Positions 1-5,182 of a DNA stretch of 7,741 bases are shown one piece after another. A model generated the notes under the pieces. That model was given only the letters and a program-made list of their open reading frames with translations. It did no database searches and was not told where the DNA came from. The translations under genes and the position numbers were made by a program. Each line of letters starts with the position of its first letter. Positions within the stretch are counted from its first letter, which is position 1. This DNA is from an uncultured Arcobacter sp. GTDB taxonomy: Bacteria; Campylobacterota; Campylobacteria; Campylobacterales; Arcobacteraceae. The DNA lies in NCBI GenBank assembly GCA_913062735.1, contig CAJXWI010000106.1, positions 1-7,741 of the forward strand, given 5' to 3'.

Positions 1-1211
1 TTTCCAGGTAAAGTTCCTACAGATAAAGAATCTTTTTTTCTAGTTAAATCTCTTGCTTTTTTTGCAGCCTCACGTCCTCGTGCCGCCATCATGGCTTTTT
101 CCATGATTGCTTTAGCTTGTGTAGGGTTTTCTTCAAAATATTTATCTAGTTGTTCTGATGTTAATTGTTGACAAATAGGTTTTACATAAGAGTTTCCTAG
201 TTTACCTTTAGTTTGTCCTTCAAATTGTGGTTCAGCTATTTTAATAGAAATAATAGCAATTAACCCTTCTCTTACATCATCCCCAGTAATTTTTGCATCT
301 TTATCTCTTGCGTTTGCATTGGCTTTAAGATATTTAACTATGGATCTTGTTAGTCCTGCTTTAAAACCAGTTTCATGAGTTCCCCCATCAATGGTTCTAA
401 TATTATTTACAAACGAAATAGTTTTTTCAGTATAGGTCGTATTATATAATAAAGCAATATCAACTTCAACATCATCAACTCTTGCATTAAATGCCATAGA
501 ATCACAAATTGCAGTATCTTTATTTATATCTTCAACAAATTGTTTGATTCCACCTTCAAAATGATAAACTTCTTTAGTATTTGTAATTTCATTAACCAAA
601 GTAATAGTAATAAATGAATTTAAATAGGCAACTTCTCTGAATCGTTTAGCCAATGTTTCAAAATTATATGAATTTACTTCAAAAATACTATCATCTGCTA
701 AAAATTCAATAGTAGTTCCCGTTTTTCTTGGGCTCTTACCAATAACTTCTAAAGGACTTTTTGGGATTCCGCAAGAAAATTCTTGATAAAAAATTTGACC
801 TTCTCTGTGAATAGTCATTTTTAAATCTTTTGATAAAGCATTTACAACAGATACACCAACACCATGTAATCCCCCAGATACTTTATACGTATCTTTATCA
901 AATTTTCCACCTGCATGTAATACAGTTAAAACTACAGTTGCTGCAGATATTTTTTCAGTTGGGTGTAAAGCAGTTGGAATTCCACGCCCATCATCTTCAA
1001 CTCTAACGTAATGATCTTTAGTCATTGTAACTTTAATATTTTTACAATATCCAGCCATTGCTTCATCAATTGAGTTATCTACTACTTCATAAACTAAATG
1101 ATGAAGACCATTGATATTGGTATCACCAATATACATACCAGGTCTTTTTCTAACAGCTTCTAGTCCTTTTAGGACTTTAATATTACTTGCGCCGTATTCT
1201 TGTTCGCTCAT
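1..1211 (-). CDS. gyrB: DNA gyrase subunit B, N-terminal part (3' end outside window)
   Basis: GyrB is the ATPase subunit of DNA gyrase, which introduces negative supercoils ahead of the replication fork with GyrA. The reading frame is open from ATG at 1211 to the window edge, about 403 codons, so the TOPRIM and C-terminal parts lie outside. Visible landmarks follow E. coli numbering closely: EVVDNSIDEA gives the catalytic Glu42 and Asn46, DDGRGIP begins at the ATP-binding Asp73, then come the GGLHGVGVSVVNAL glycine-rich loop and the QTKGKLG motif with the transducer lysine. The last residues, TLPG, are the linker just before TOPRIM. The start is fixed by an AAGGA ribosome site six bases upstream and by the family N-terminus (SNIKVLKGLEAVRKRPGMYIG). 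It lies 9 bp after dnaN, so the two are probably cotranscribed. ParE is the main alternative, but context and motifs favour GyrB. Confidence 0.97.
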   Translation of the reverse strand, partial: MSEQEYGASNIKVLKGLEAVRKRPGMYIGDTNINGLHHLVYEVVDNSIDEAMAGYCKNIKVTMTKDHYVRVEDDGRGIPTALHPTEKISAATVVLTVLHAGGKFDKDTYKVSGGLHGVGVSVVNALSKDLKMTIHREGQIFYQEFSCGIPKSPLEVIGKSPRKTGTTIEFLADDSIFEVNSYNFETLAKRFREVAYLNSFITITLVNEITNTKEVYHFEGGIKQFVEDINKDTAICDSMAFNARVDDVEVDIALLYNTTYTEKTISFVNNIRTIDGGTHETGFKAGLTRSIVKYLKANANARDKDAKITGDDVREGLIAIISIKIAEPQFEGQTKGKLGNSYVKPICQQLTSEQLDKYFEENPTQAKAIMEKAMMAARGREAAKKARDLTRKKDSLSVGTLPG

Positions 1212-1217
1212 TTGGTT

Positions 1218-1222
1218 TCCTT
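1218..1222 (-). promoter_or_regulatory. gyrB ribosome binding site overlapping the dnaN stop
   Basis: The minus strand reads AAGGA six bases before the gyrB ATG. Its first two bases are the last two of the dnaN TAA stop. This suggests translational coupling of gyrB to dnaN and supports the chosen gyrB start. Confidence 0.75.
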
Positions 1223-2294
1223 ATTTTTCTAATACAATTGGCATTACAATTGTATAAAATTTTTCATCTTCTAGATAAAAGGGTAAATTAGATTCATTGA
1301 ATCCAACTTTAATATTTTCATTGTTACTCATACTTAAAAAATCTAATAAATATTTAGCATTAACTGCTAAATAAAATTCATCATCAATATTTAAATTTAC
1401 ATCTACTTGTGTTTTTGCTTCACTGTCTTCATCTAAGGATTCAAATAAAATAGATGAAGGTGTAAAAGTAATTTTAATATTTGAGAATAAAGAAGTTACT
1501 AATTTAATAGAATCTACTAACATAGCTTTTGGAATTGATAAAGTATGTTTTAAATTTTTGGGAATAATTCTTTCATAATCTGGGAATTTACCATTAATTA
1601 ATTTAGAGAAAAAAGTTATTCTTTCATTTGAAATTATTATATTTGTATCATCATATAAAATATTTGCTTCATCTAAAAATAGTTTTTGAATTTCTATAAT
1701 TGCTTTTTTAGGGATAATTATTTGAGTTTCATCATTGCTTATATTTTGTAAATGAGATATTGCAAGTCGTCTTGTATCTGTAGCTACAAAATTTATAATA
1801 GAATTTTTAATATCAATTAGAGATCCATTTAATTCAAACTTAGGATTGTTATTATCAATAGCAGGAGTAATTTTTCTAATTGAATTAATTAAATTAATAG
1901 TTGATATATCTAATTTCTTCAAATTATCATTTGTAGGAAATGATGGATATTCATTTGCATCATACATTGGTAATTTAAAAGTAGACTTATTTTGTTTAAT
2001 AATTAGATTATTATTTGAATCAGTATCTAAAACGATATCTTCATCTCTTAATCTTTTAATTATACCTAATAAATTATTACCATTTACAGTAGCTTTACCA
2101 TCTGTTATCTCTCGTATATCTGTTACTAAAGATGTTAAACCTACTTCATAATCTGTAGCTTTGATTATTAGTTTTGCATTTATTGTTTCTAGATAAATAT
2201 GTGATGTAATAGAACTTGCATCTTTTTTTTCTAAAAATGGTTGCATAGACGAAATGATATTTTCGAATATAGATTTAGTAATTATGAATCTCAT
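1221..2294 (-). CDS. dnaN: DNA polymerase III beta subunit (sliding clamp)
   Basis: The 357-residue product is the beta sliding clamp, a ring-shaped dimer that tethers DNA polymerase III and other clamp-binding proteins to DNA. The length fits the family (E. coli 366 residues). The sequence reads as three successive clamp domains of about 120 residues each: MRFIITKSIFENIIS opens domain I, and ATDTRRLAISH is the typical domain II strand-turn. The C-terminus carries MPIVL (351-355), matching the E. coli terminal MPMRL that lines the partner-binding pocket, here followed by two extra residues (EK). The ATG is preceded by GGGAG five bases upstream. The gene follows dnaA across the oriC2 region and precedes gyrB by 9 bp, in the same direction as both. 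No terminator is visible in the dnaA-dnaN gap, so read-through from dnaA is likely. Confidence 0.97.
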   Translation of the reverse strand: MRFIITKSIFENIISSMQPFLEKKDASSITSHIYLETINAKLIIKATDYEVGLTSLVTDIREITDGKATVNGNNLLGIIKRLRDEDIVLDTDSNNNLIIKQNKSTFKLPMYDANEYPSFPTNDNLKKLDISTINLINSIRKITPAIDNNNPKFELNGSLIDIKNSIINFVATDTRRLAISHLQNISNDETQIIIPKKAIIEIQKLFLDEANILYDDTNIIISNERITFFSKLINGKFPDYERIIPKNLKHTLSIPKAMLVDSIKLVTSLFSNIKITFTPSSILFESLDEDSEAKTQVDVNLNIDDEFYLAVNAKYLLDFLSMSNNENIKVGFNESNLPFYLEDEKFYTIVMPIVLEK

Positions 2295-2299
2295 TTTTA

Positions 2300-2304
2300 C
2301 TCCC
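2300..2304 (-). promoter_or_regulatory. dnaN ribosome binding site
   Basis: The minus strand reads GGGAG five bases before the dnaN ATG. It lies at the edge of the AT-rich part of oriC2, so origin opening and dnaN translation signals share the same few bases. Confidence 0.7.
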
Positions 2305-2318
2305 TTATTATATATTTT

Positions 2319-2339
2319 AAGTAGTGGTAGTAGTAGTAC
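2319..2339 (+). other. DnaA-trio-like trinucleotide array
   Basis: Read 5' to 3' on the plus strand in one register, the triplets are AAG, TAG, TGG, TAG, TAG, TAG, TAC; one base later the DnaA box at 2341 begins. DnaA-trios are known single-strand DnaA-binding triplets, 5'-TAG-type, lying between a DnaA box and the unwinding region, with the filament growing away from the box in the 3'-to-5' direction. Both composition and polarity fit here. The role is inferred. Confidence 0.65.
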
Positions 2340-2340
2340 A

Positions 2341-2430
2341 TGTGAAAAGATGAAAATATTGCTCTATCATTGAGCTTAACGTAATGAAAGCCTGTTATTA
2401 ACTTTGAGATTATATTCACATCTTTTCACA
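2341..2430. repeat. 12-bp perfect inverted repeat bounding the oriC2 boxes
   Basis: TGTGAAAAGATG at 2341-2352 is the exact reverse complement of CATCTTTTCACA at 2419-2430, with 66 bp between. Each arm contains one DnaA box, extended by three matching bases (ATG/CAT) beyond the 9-mer. Neither arm extends further. Confidence 0.85.
2394..2402 (+). repeat. GTTATTAAC element, oriC2 copy
   Basis: This 9-mer also occurs at 3782-3790 (plus) and 3858-3866 (minus) in the other origin half. Its TTATTAAC core differs from the DnaA box core TTATTCAC by one base. It may be a weak DnaA site or another protein's site; the function is not shown. Confidence 0.45.
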
Positions 2431-2462
2431 CAAAAGCAATTAACTTTTATCCTACTATTTTT

Positions 2463-3779
2463 TTACCACTCCTTATTTATGATTTTATTTCTTAAATTTT
2501 GAATAATTAATTTAAAATTTTGATCTTTTTCTATTAACTCATTTGCTTTTTTAATATTATGAGAAATTGAAGAGTGATCTTTCATTCCTAAAAACTTTGC
2601 AATGTCTGGCATAGAGTTATGAGTAAGTTCTCTCGCTAAATAAATTACTACTCGTCTTGCATTTGCTACGGTTGCTGTTCTTTTTTTAGATTTGATGTCA
2701 CTTGGTTTAATATTAAGTTCACTTGCTACTACATTAATAATATCAGGCAATTTAATATTTTCTTTTGTTTCTTTAATAGTATCTTTTAATAATGCTTGTA
2801 CCATTTCAAGATTTATTTCTTGATTTAACAGCGATGCTGAGGCATTAATACGAATAAGCACCCCTTCAATTTCTCGAATAGATGAATCCAAATTGGTTGC
2901 AATATAATTTACAATATCTTTTGTTAATTCAATTCCATTTAGCTCAGACTTTTTTTCAATAATTGCAATTTTTGTCTCTAAACCAGGAATTTGAATATCT
3001 GCTGTTAATCCCCACTCAAAACGAGATTTTAATCTATCAACTAAACCTGCAATTTGTGAAGGTAGTCTATCTGAGGTCATAATTATTTGGTTTTTTGCAT
3101 TGTGTAATTCATTAAAGGTGTGAAAAAATTCTTCTTGCGTTTGTTCTTTACCAGATAAAAATTGTATATCATCAATAAGTAAAACATCGCAATTTCTGTA
3201 CTTTGCTCTAAAATGATCCATATTTTTATTTTTAATTGAGAAAGTAAAATCATTCATGAACTGCTCGATAGTTACATAAATAATTGTTTTTCCTTCTTCA
3301 ATTGCTGAATTACCAATACTTTGAAGTAAATGCGTTTTTCCTAAACCTGTTCCACCATATATAAATAAAGGATTGTACTGAATTCCAGGTTTTTTTGAAA
3401 CAGCTAAAGAAGCATTATATGCCATTTGATTGGATGATCCTACGATAAAAGAATCAAAGGTATAAGATGGATTTAGAATAGTACTTTCAGTAGTTTTTTC
3501 TTTTTCATTTTGAGATAATATTGCTTTTTTTGTTTTTCTCTCACCTGCTATTTTTATTTCGATTGCGGGTGTGTAGTTTTCCATTTTTTCAAAGCAGTTT
3601 TGAATAACGCTTGTATATTTACTTTTAATATACATTGCAATGAATTTATTGGGCACTTCAAAAATTGCTACTTTTTCATCAGAAGACGTTTTTTTATATA
3701 TTAACTGTTTTAGGTATCTATCATAGTCAATAGAAGAATTTTCTTCTTTTAAAATTGTTAAAATATCTTTATTTGTCAT
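2463..3779 (-). CDS. dnaA: Chromosomal replication initiator protein DnaA
   Basis: The 438-residue product is the AAA+ initiator that binds DnaA boxes, melts the origin and loads the helicase. The domain order is normal: domain I about 1-80, a short domain II linker about 81-102, AAA+ domain III about 103-325, and DNA-binding domain IV about 340-438. Visible motifs are Walker A GGTGLGKT (142-149), Walker B LLIDDIQFL (200-208), the sensor I region IIMTSDRLP (232-240), the box VII arginine in SRF (253), and the domain IV signature LTHNSMPDIAKFLGMKDHSS (385-404) that reads DnaA boxes. The ATG at 3779 gives the expected domain I start; only a weak AAAGAG precedes it, ten bases upstream. The gene is flanked by DnaA-box clusters on both sides and is divergent from ruvC. 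Autoregulation by DnaA is likely because boxes lie just upstream of the probable promoter. Confidence 0.99.
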   Translation of the reverse strand: MTNKDILTILKEENSSIDYDRYLKQLIYKKTSSDEKVAIFEVPNKFIAMYIKSKYTSVIQNCFEKMENYTPAIEIKIAGERKTKKAILSQNEKEKTTESTILNPSYTFDSFIVGSSNQMAYNASLAVSKKPGIQYNPLFIYGGTGLGKTHLLQSIGNSAIEEGKTIIYVTIEQFMNDFTFSIKNKNMDHFRAKYRNCDVLLIDDIQFLSGKEQTQEEFFHTFNELHNAKNQIIMTSDRLPSQIAGLVDRLKSRFEWGLTADIQIPGLETKIAIIEKKSELNGIELTKDIVNYIATNLDSSIREIEGVLIRINASASLLNQEINLEMVQALLKDTIKETKENIKLPDIINVVASELNIKPSDIKSKKRTATVANARRVVIYLARELTHNSMPDIAKFLGMKDHSSISHNIKKANELIEKDQNFKLIIQNLRNKIINKEW

Positions 3780-3781
3780 TA

Positions 3782-3790
3782 GTTATTAAC
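3782..3790 (+). repeat. GTTATTAAC element in the dnaA leader
   Basis: This copy lies just before the dnaA start, between the candidate -10 box and the ATG. It is identical to the oriC2 copy at 2394-2402 and inverted relative to 3858-3866. With the latter it forms a 10-bp inverted repeat (AGTTATTAAC at 3781-3790 against GTTAATAACT at 3858-3867) that flanks the dnaA promoter. Confidence 0.45.
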
Positions 3791-3810
3791 TCTTTGTTTA
3801 GATGTCAAAT

Positions 3811-3816
3811 ATTATA
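3811..3816 (-). promoter_or_regulatory. Candidate dnaA promoter -10 box
   Basis: The minus strand has a perfect TATAAT here, which would start transcription near 3804 and give a leader of about 25 bases. No TTGACA sits at the right distance, which is usual for housekeeping promoters in Campylobacterota. The paired DnaA boxes at 3836-3854 occupy the -35 region and just above it, so DnaA binding could control this promoter. The assignment is from sequence only. Confidence 0.5.
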
Positions 3817-3835
3817 TCTAATTTTATATAAAAAC

Positions 3836-3854
3836 TTATTCACGACGTGAATAA
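3836..3854. repeat. Head-to-head DnaA box palindrome
   Basis: The 19-mer TTATTCACGACGTGAATAA is a perfect 9+1+9 palindrome made of two identical boxes in opposite orientation. It marks where box orientation switches in oriC1 and overlaps the -35 side of the candidate dnaA promoter. Confidence 0.85.
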
Positions 3855-3857
3855 TAC

Positions 3858-3866
3858 GTTAATAAC
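3858..3866 (-). repeat. GTTATTAAC element, oriC1 copy (degenerate DnaA box)
   Basis: The plus strand reads GTTAATAAC. Taken as a 9-mer (3857-3865, CGTTAATAA) it differs by one core base from the true boxes on either side and lies exactly 11 bp from each (3846, 3857, 3868). This suggests a low-affinity DnaA site filling the gap between two strong ones. Function is inferred. Confidence 0.45.
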
Positions 3867-3901
3867 TTGTGAATAAGTCAATAATTAAGTGAATATTTAT
3901 G

Positions 3902-3907
3902 TATAAT
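3902..3907 (+). promoter_or_regulatory. Candidate ruvC promoter -10 box
   Basis: A perfect TATAAT on the plus strand would start transcription near 3914, giving a leader of about 70 bases that contains three DnaA boxes, plus the one at the start codon. No clear -35 is visible. It is placed on the TATAAT match and gene direction only. Confidence 0.4.
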
Positions 3908-3972
3908 ACACGCTATATAGGCAAATAAGATGTGAATAGTTCTCATTACTGTTATGTGAATAATGTGAATAA

Positions 3973-3978
3973 AAAGGG
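3973..3978 (+). promoter_or_regulatory. ruvC ribosome binding site between two DnaA boxes
   Basis: AAAGGG lies seven bases before the GTG start at 3986 and settles that start. It abuts the DnaA box ending at 3972, and the next box (3985-3993) covers the start codon itself, so the translation start signals are sandwiched between two DnaA sites. Confidence 0.7.
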
Positions 3979-3985
3979 TTAAGAC

Positions 3986-4453
3986 GTGAATATATTGGGA
4001 ATAGATCCAGGAACTATTAATTGTGGATACGCAATTGTTACTAAAAATGGCAGTAGTATTAAATTAATAGAAGCAGGATTAATTAAAATGAAATCCAGAG
4101 TTTTGCAAGAGCAAATTTTAGAAATGGTTGAAGGTTTAGAGCTAATTTTTTCTAAACACAAAATTGATGAAGTTTCAATAGAAGATATGTTTTATGCATT
4201 TAATCCAAAAACAGTCATAAAATTGGCGCAATTTAGAGGTGCTATCTCATTAAAAGTATTACAAGAATTTGGAAATTTTGCTGAATATACACCTTTACAA
4301 GTTAAAAAAGCAGTTACTGGAAATGGAAAAGCCACAAAAGAACAGGTATCTTTTATGGTAAAAAGACTTTTAGGTATTAAAAAAGAAATAAAACCTTTGG
4401 ATATTACGGATGCAATAGCAATTGCAATAACACATTCTCAAAGAATAAGATGA
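3986..4453 (+). CDS. ruvC: Crossover junction endodeoxyribonuclease RuvC
   Basis: RuvC is a dimeric nuclease that cuts Holliday junctions symmetrically, acting with the RuvAB branch-migration motor in recombinational repair. The 155-residue product carries the four acidic metal-binding residues at the expected places: Asp7 (GIDPG), Glu66 (SIEDMF), Asp139 and Asp142 ([13 protein letters not shown]), against D7, E66, D138 and D141 in E. coli. The length is slightly under the E. coli protein (173), mainly at the C-terminus, which is common in the family. The start is GTG: the frame begins directly with the family N-terminus NILGIDPGT and has a ribosome site seven bases upstream. The gene is divergent from dnaA across oriC1, runs with the rightward fork, and ends in a hairpin that includes its stop codon. 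It stands alone here, without ruvA or ruvB nearby. Confidence 0.97.
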   Translation: MNILGIDPGTINCGYAIVTKNGSSIKLIEAGLIKMKSRVLQEQILEMVEGLELIFSKHKIDEVSIEDMFYAFNPKTVIKLAQFRGAISLKVLQEFGNFAEYTPLQVKKAVTGNGKATKEQVSFMVKRLLGIKKEIKPLDITDAIAIAITHSQRIR

Positions 4454-4473
4454 TTAAAATTCATCTTATTTTT
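4444..4473. terminator. Hairpin terminator at the ruvC 3' end, probably bidirectional
   Basis: AATAAGATGA (4444-4453) pairs perfectly with TCATCTTATT (4461-4470) around a 7-base loop, followed by TTT. The stem is AT-rich but 10 bp long and extends by G-T and A-T pairs into the flanks. The left arm includes the last codons and TGA stop of ruvC. The opposite strand also ends T-rich, so it may also stop the leftward gene that ends at 4491. Confidence 0.75.
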
Positions 4474-4490
4474 ATGATAAATTTAAACAT

Positions 4491-5093
4491 CTACTTCTCT
4501 TCATGATACATCTTCATTAGTTCAAGCGTTTCTAAATCTTTTTTTGTTCCTCTTTTTTCTAAATGTTCTACTACTCTTGCATATCTTTTTTTATTATAGT
4601 TTTGTCCAAATTTAATTTTAGCAGATGTTTCAGTAGGTACTAGTTTATACATAGCAGTGGCTTTAATTATTTTTTTATGTATTTCATCACTTAAGGGAAG
4701 ATATTGTCCTTCTTTTTGATATTTTTGCATTAAAGCGGTAAACCCTCTTACTTTTTCATTAAAATCTTCCACAAACTCAATTTCTCCATCTATTATTACG
4801 GATTTGTATAAATGAGTTGCCGGACTTGCTTTTCCATCATCAGTTGAGAAATAAGAAGGCAATAAAGAATAGGCTTCAACCATTGAAAAAGAAGCAAATG
4901 CATTTTCTTTAATCATTTCTATCTTTTTTCCTTTTTTTGCTCCATGAAAATATATTTCACCTTTATATTCTACATAATTAATAGGTACACTATACGGTTT
5001 ATTATCTACACAAAGTGCTAATGTTCCGTATTCATTTTCACTTATTAAACGCTTAACAATTTCGTTGTTTTCAATAGTAAATGCTTTTTTCAT
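4491..5093 (-). CDS. NimA-like FMN-binding split-barrel protein (pyridoxamine 5'-phosphate oxidase family)
   Basis: The 200-residue cytosolic protein resembles the flavin-binding split-barrel family that includes pyridoxamine 5'-phosphate oxidase-like and NimA nitroimidazole-reductase-like proteins. Supporting stretches are YGTLAL (22-27), PYSVPINY (33-40), YFHGAKKGKK (48-57), which is the usual substrate/flavin histidine region, and YKSVIIDGEIEFVED (96-110). The charged C-terminal tail (about 165-200) is less typical. It is not a canonical PdxH by length or motifs, so a vitamin B6 oxidase role should not be assumed; the substrate is unknown. The ATG is preceded by AAGGA five bases upstream. 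It is divergent from a MocR-type regulator whose aminotransferase-like domain should bind PLP, so that regulator is the natural candidate to control it. It converges with ruvC, separated by the hairpin terminator. Confidence 0.8.
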   Translation of the reverse strand: MKKAFTIENNEIVKRLISENEYGTLALCVDNKPYSVPINYVEYKGEIYFHGAKKGKKIEMIKENAFASFSMVEAYSLLPSYFSTDDGKASPATHLYKSVIIDGEIEFVEDFNEKVRGFTALMQKYQKEGQYLPLSDEIHKKIIKATAMYKLVPTETSAKIKFGQNYNKKRYARVVEHLEKRGTKKDLETLELMKMYHEEK

Positions 5094-5112
5094 GCTTGTC
5101 CTTTTGTTTTAA

Positions 5113-5129
5113 TTGTGATAATATAACAA
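5113..5129. promoter_or_regulatory. 17-bp quasi-palindrome, candidate operator between the divergent genes
   Basis: TTGTGATAATATAACAA has the symmetric form TTGT-n-ATA-n-TAT-n-ACAA, matching on both arms except at one position each and the centre. It contains possible -10 sequences (TATTAT or TATATT, minus strand) for the leftward NimA-like gene, so a bound dimer would block that promoter. The rest of the 89-bp gap (5094-5182) holds the two ribosome sites, both AAGGACA, and no clear plus-strand promoter. Which protein binds is unknown; the adjacent MocR regulator is the obvious candidate, though that family often uses direct repeats. Confidence 0.4.
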
Positions 5130-5182
5130 AAAACTGACTAGGTTAAAAGATACAAAATATATAAAAACTATAAGGACAGATT

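Larger units (their letters stand above)
2299..2430. other. Downstream origin half (oriC2), probable unwinding region
   Basis: The dnaA-dnaN gap carries three 9-mers with the TTCAC core that Campylobacterota DnaA is known to bind: 2341-2349 (minus, CTTTTCACA), 2412-2420 (plus, ATATTCACA) and 2422-2430 (plus, CTTTTCACA). The first and last are identical and face each other; the last two are spaced 10 bp apart. Left of box 2341-2349 is a TAG-type trinucleotide array (2319-2339), and left of that an almost GC-free run (2305-2320). This order, AT-rich tract, trinucleotides, box, matches the basal unwinding arrangement described for bacterial origins. Bipartite origins flanking dnaA are established for Helicobacter and relatives. 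That this is the half that opens is inference from sequence. Confidence 0.8.
3836..3993. other. Upstream origin half (oriC1), cluster of eight DnaA boxes
   Basis: Eight 9-mers with the TTCAC core fall in 158 bp between dnaA and ruvC. One is on the plus strand (3836-3844). Seven are on the minus strand: 3846-3854, 3868-3876, 3888-3896, 3931-3939, 3955-3963, 3964-3972 and 3985-3993. Most read TTATTCACA or TTATTCACG. Successive starts on the minus strand are 22, 20, 43, 24, 9 and 21 bp apart, roughly whole helical turns, so the sites would lie mostly on one face of the DNA. No trinucleotide array is seen here, which suggests a DnaA-loading and regulatory half, with opening at oriC2. The boxes also flank both divergent promoters and may couple initiation to dnaA and ruvC expression. 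Confidence 0.88.

Noticed and set aside
1846..2151. Plus-strand open frame of 101 codons inside dnaN.
   Set aside because: It is antisense to a clearly conserved clamp gene, has no convincing ribosome site, and its leucine/isoleucine-rich translation is what AT-rich antisense frames give.
2307..2312. Perfect TATAAT on the minus strand just upstream of dnaN, considered as a dnaN promoter.
   Set aside because: A start about seven bases downstream would fall within the GGGAG ribosome site, leaving the message without it. The AT-richness is better explained by the unwinding element, although a leaderless transcript cannot be excluded.
2361..2375. Small hairpin GCTC/GAGC in the dnaA-dnaN gap considered as a dnaA terminator.
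   Set aside because: It has only four paired bases, a seven-base loop and no T-run on the minus strand after it.
3979..4161. Minus-strand open frame of 60 codons at the start of ruvC.
   Set aside because: It is antisense to RuvC catalytic sequence, runs through a DnaA box and resembles no family I know.
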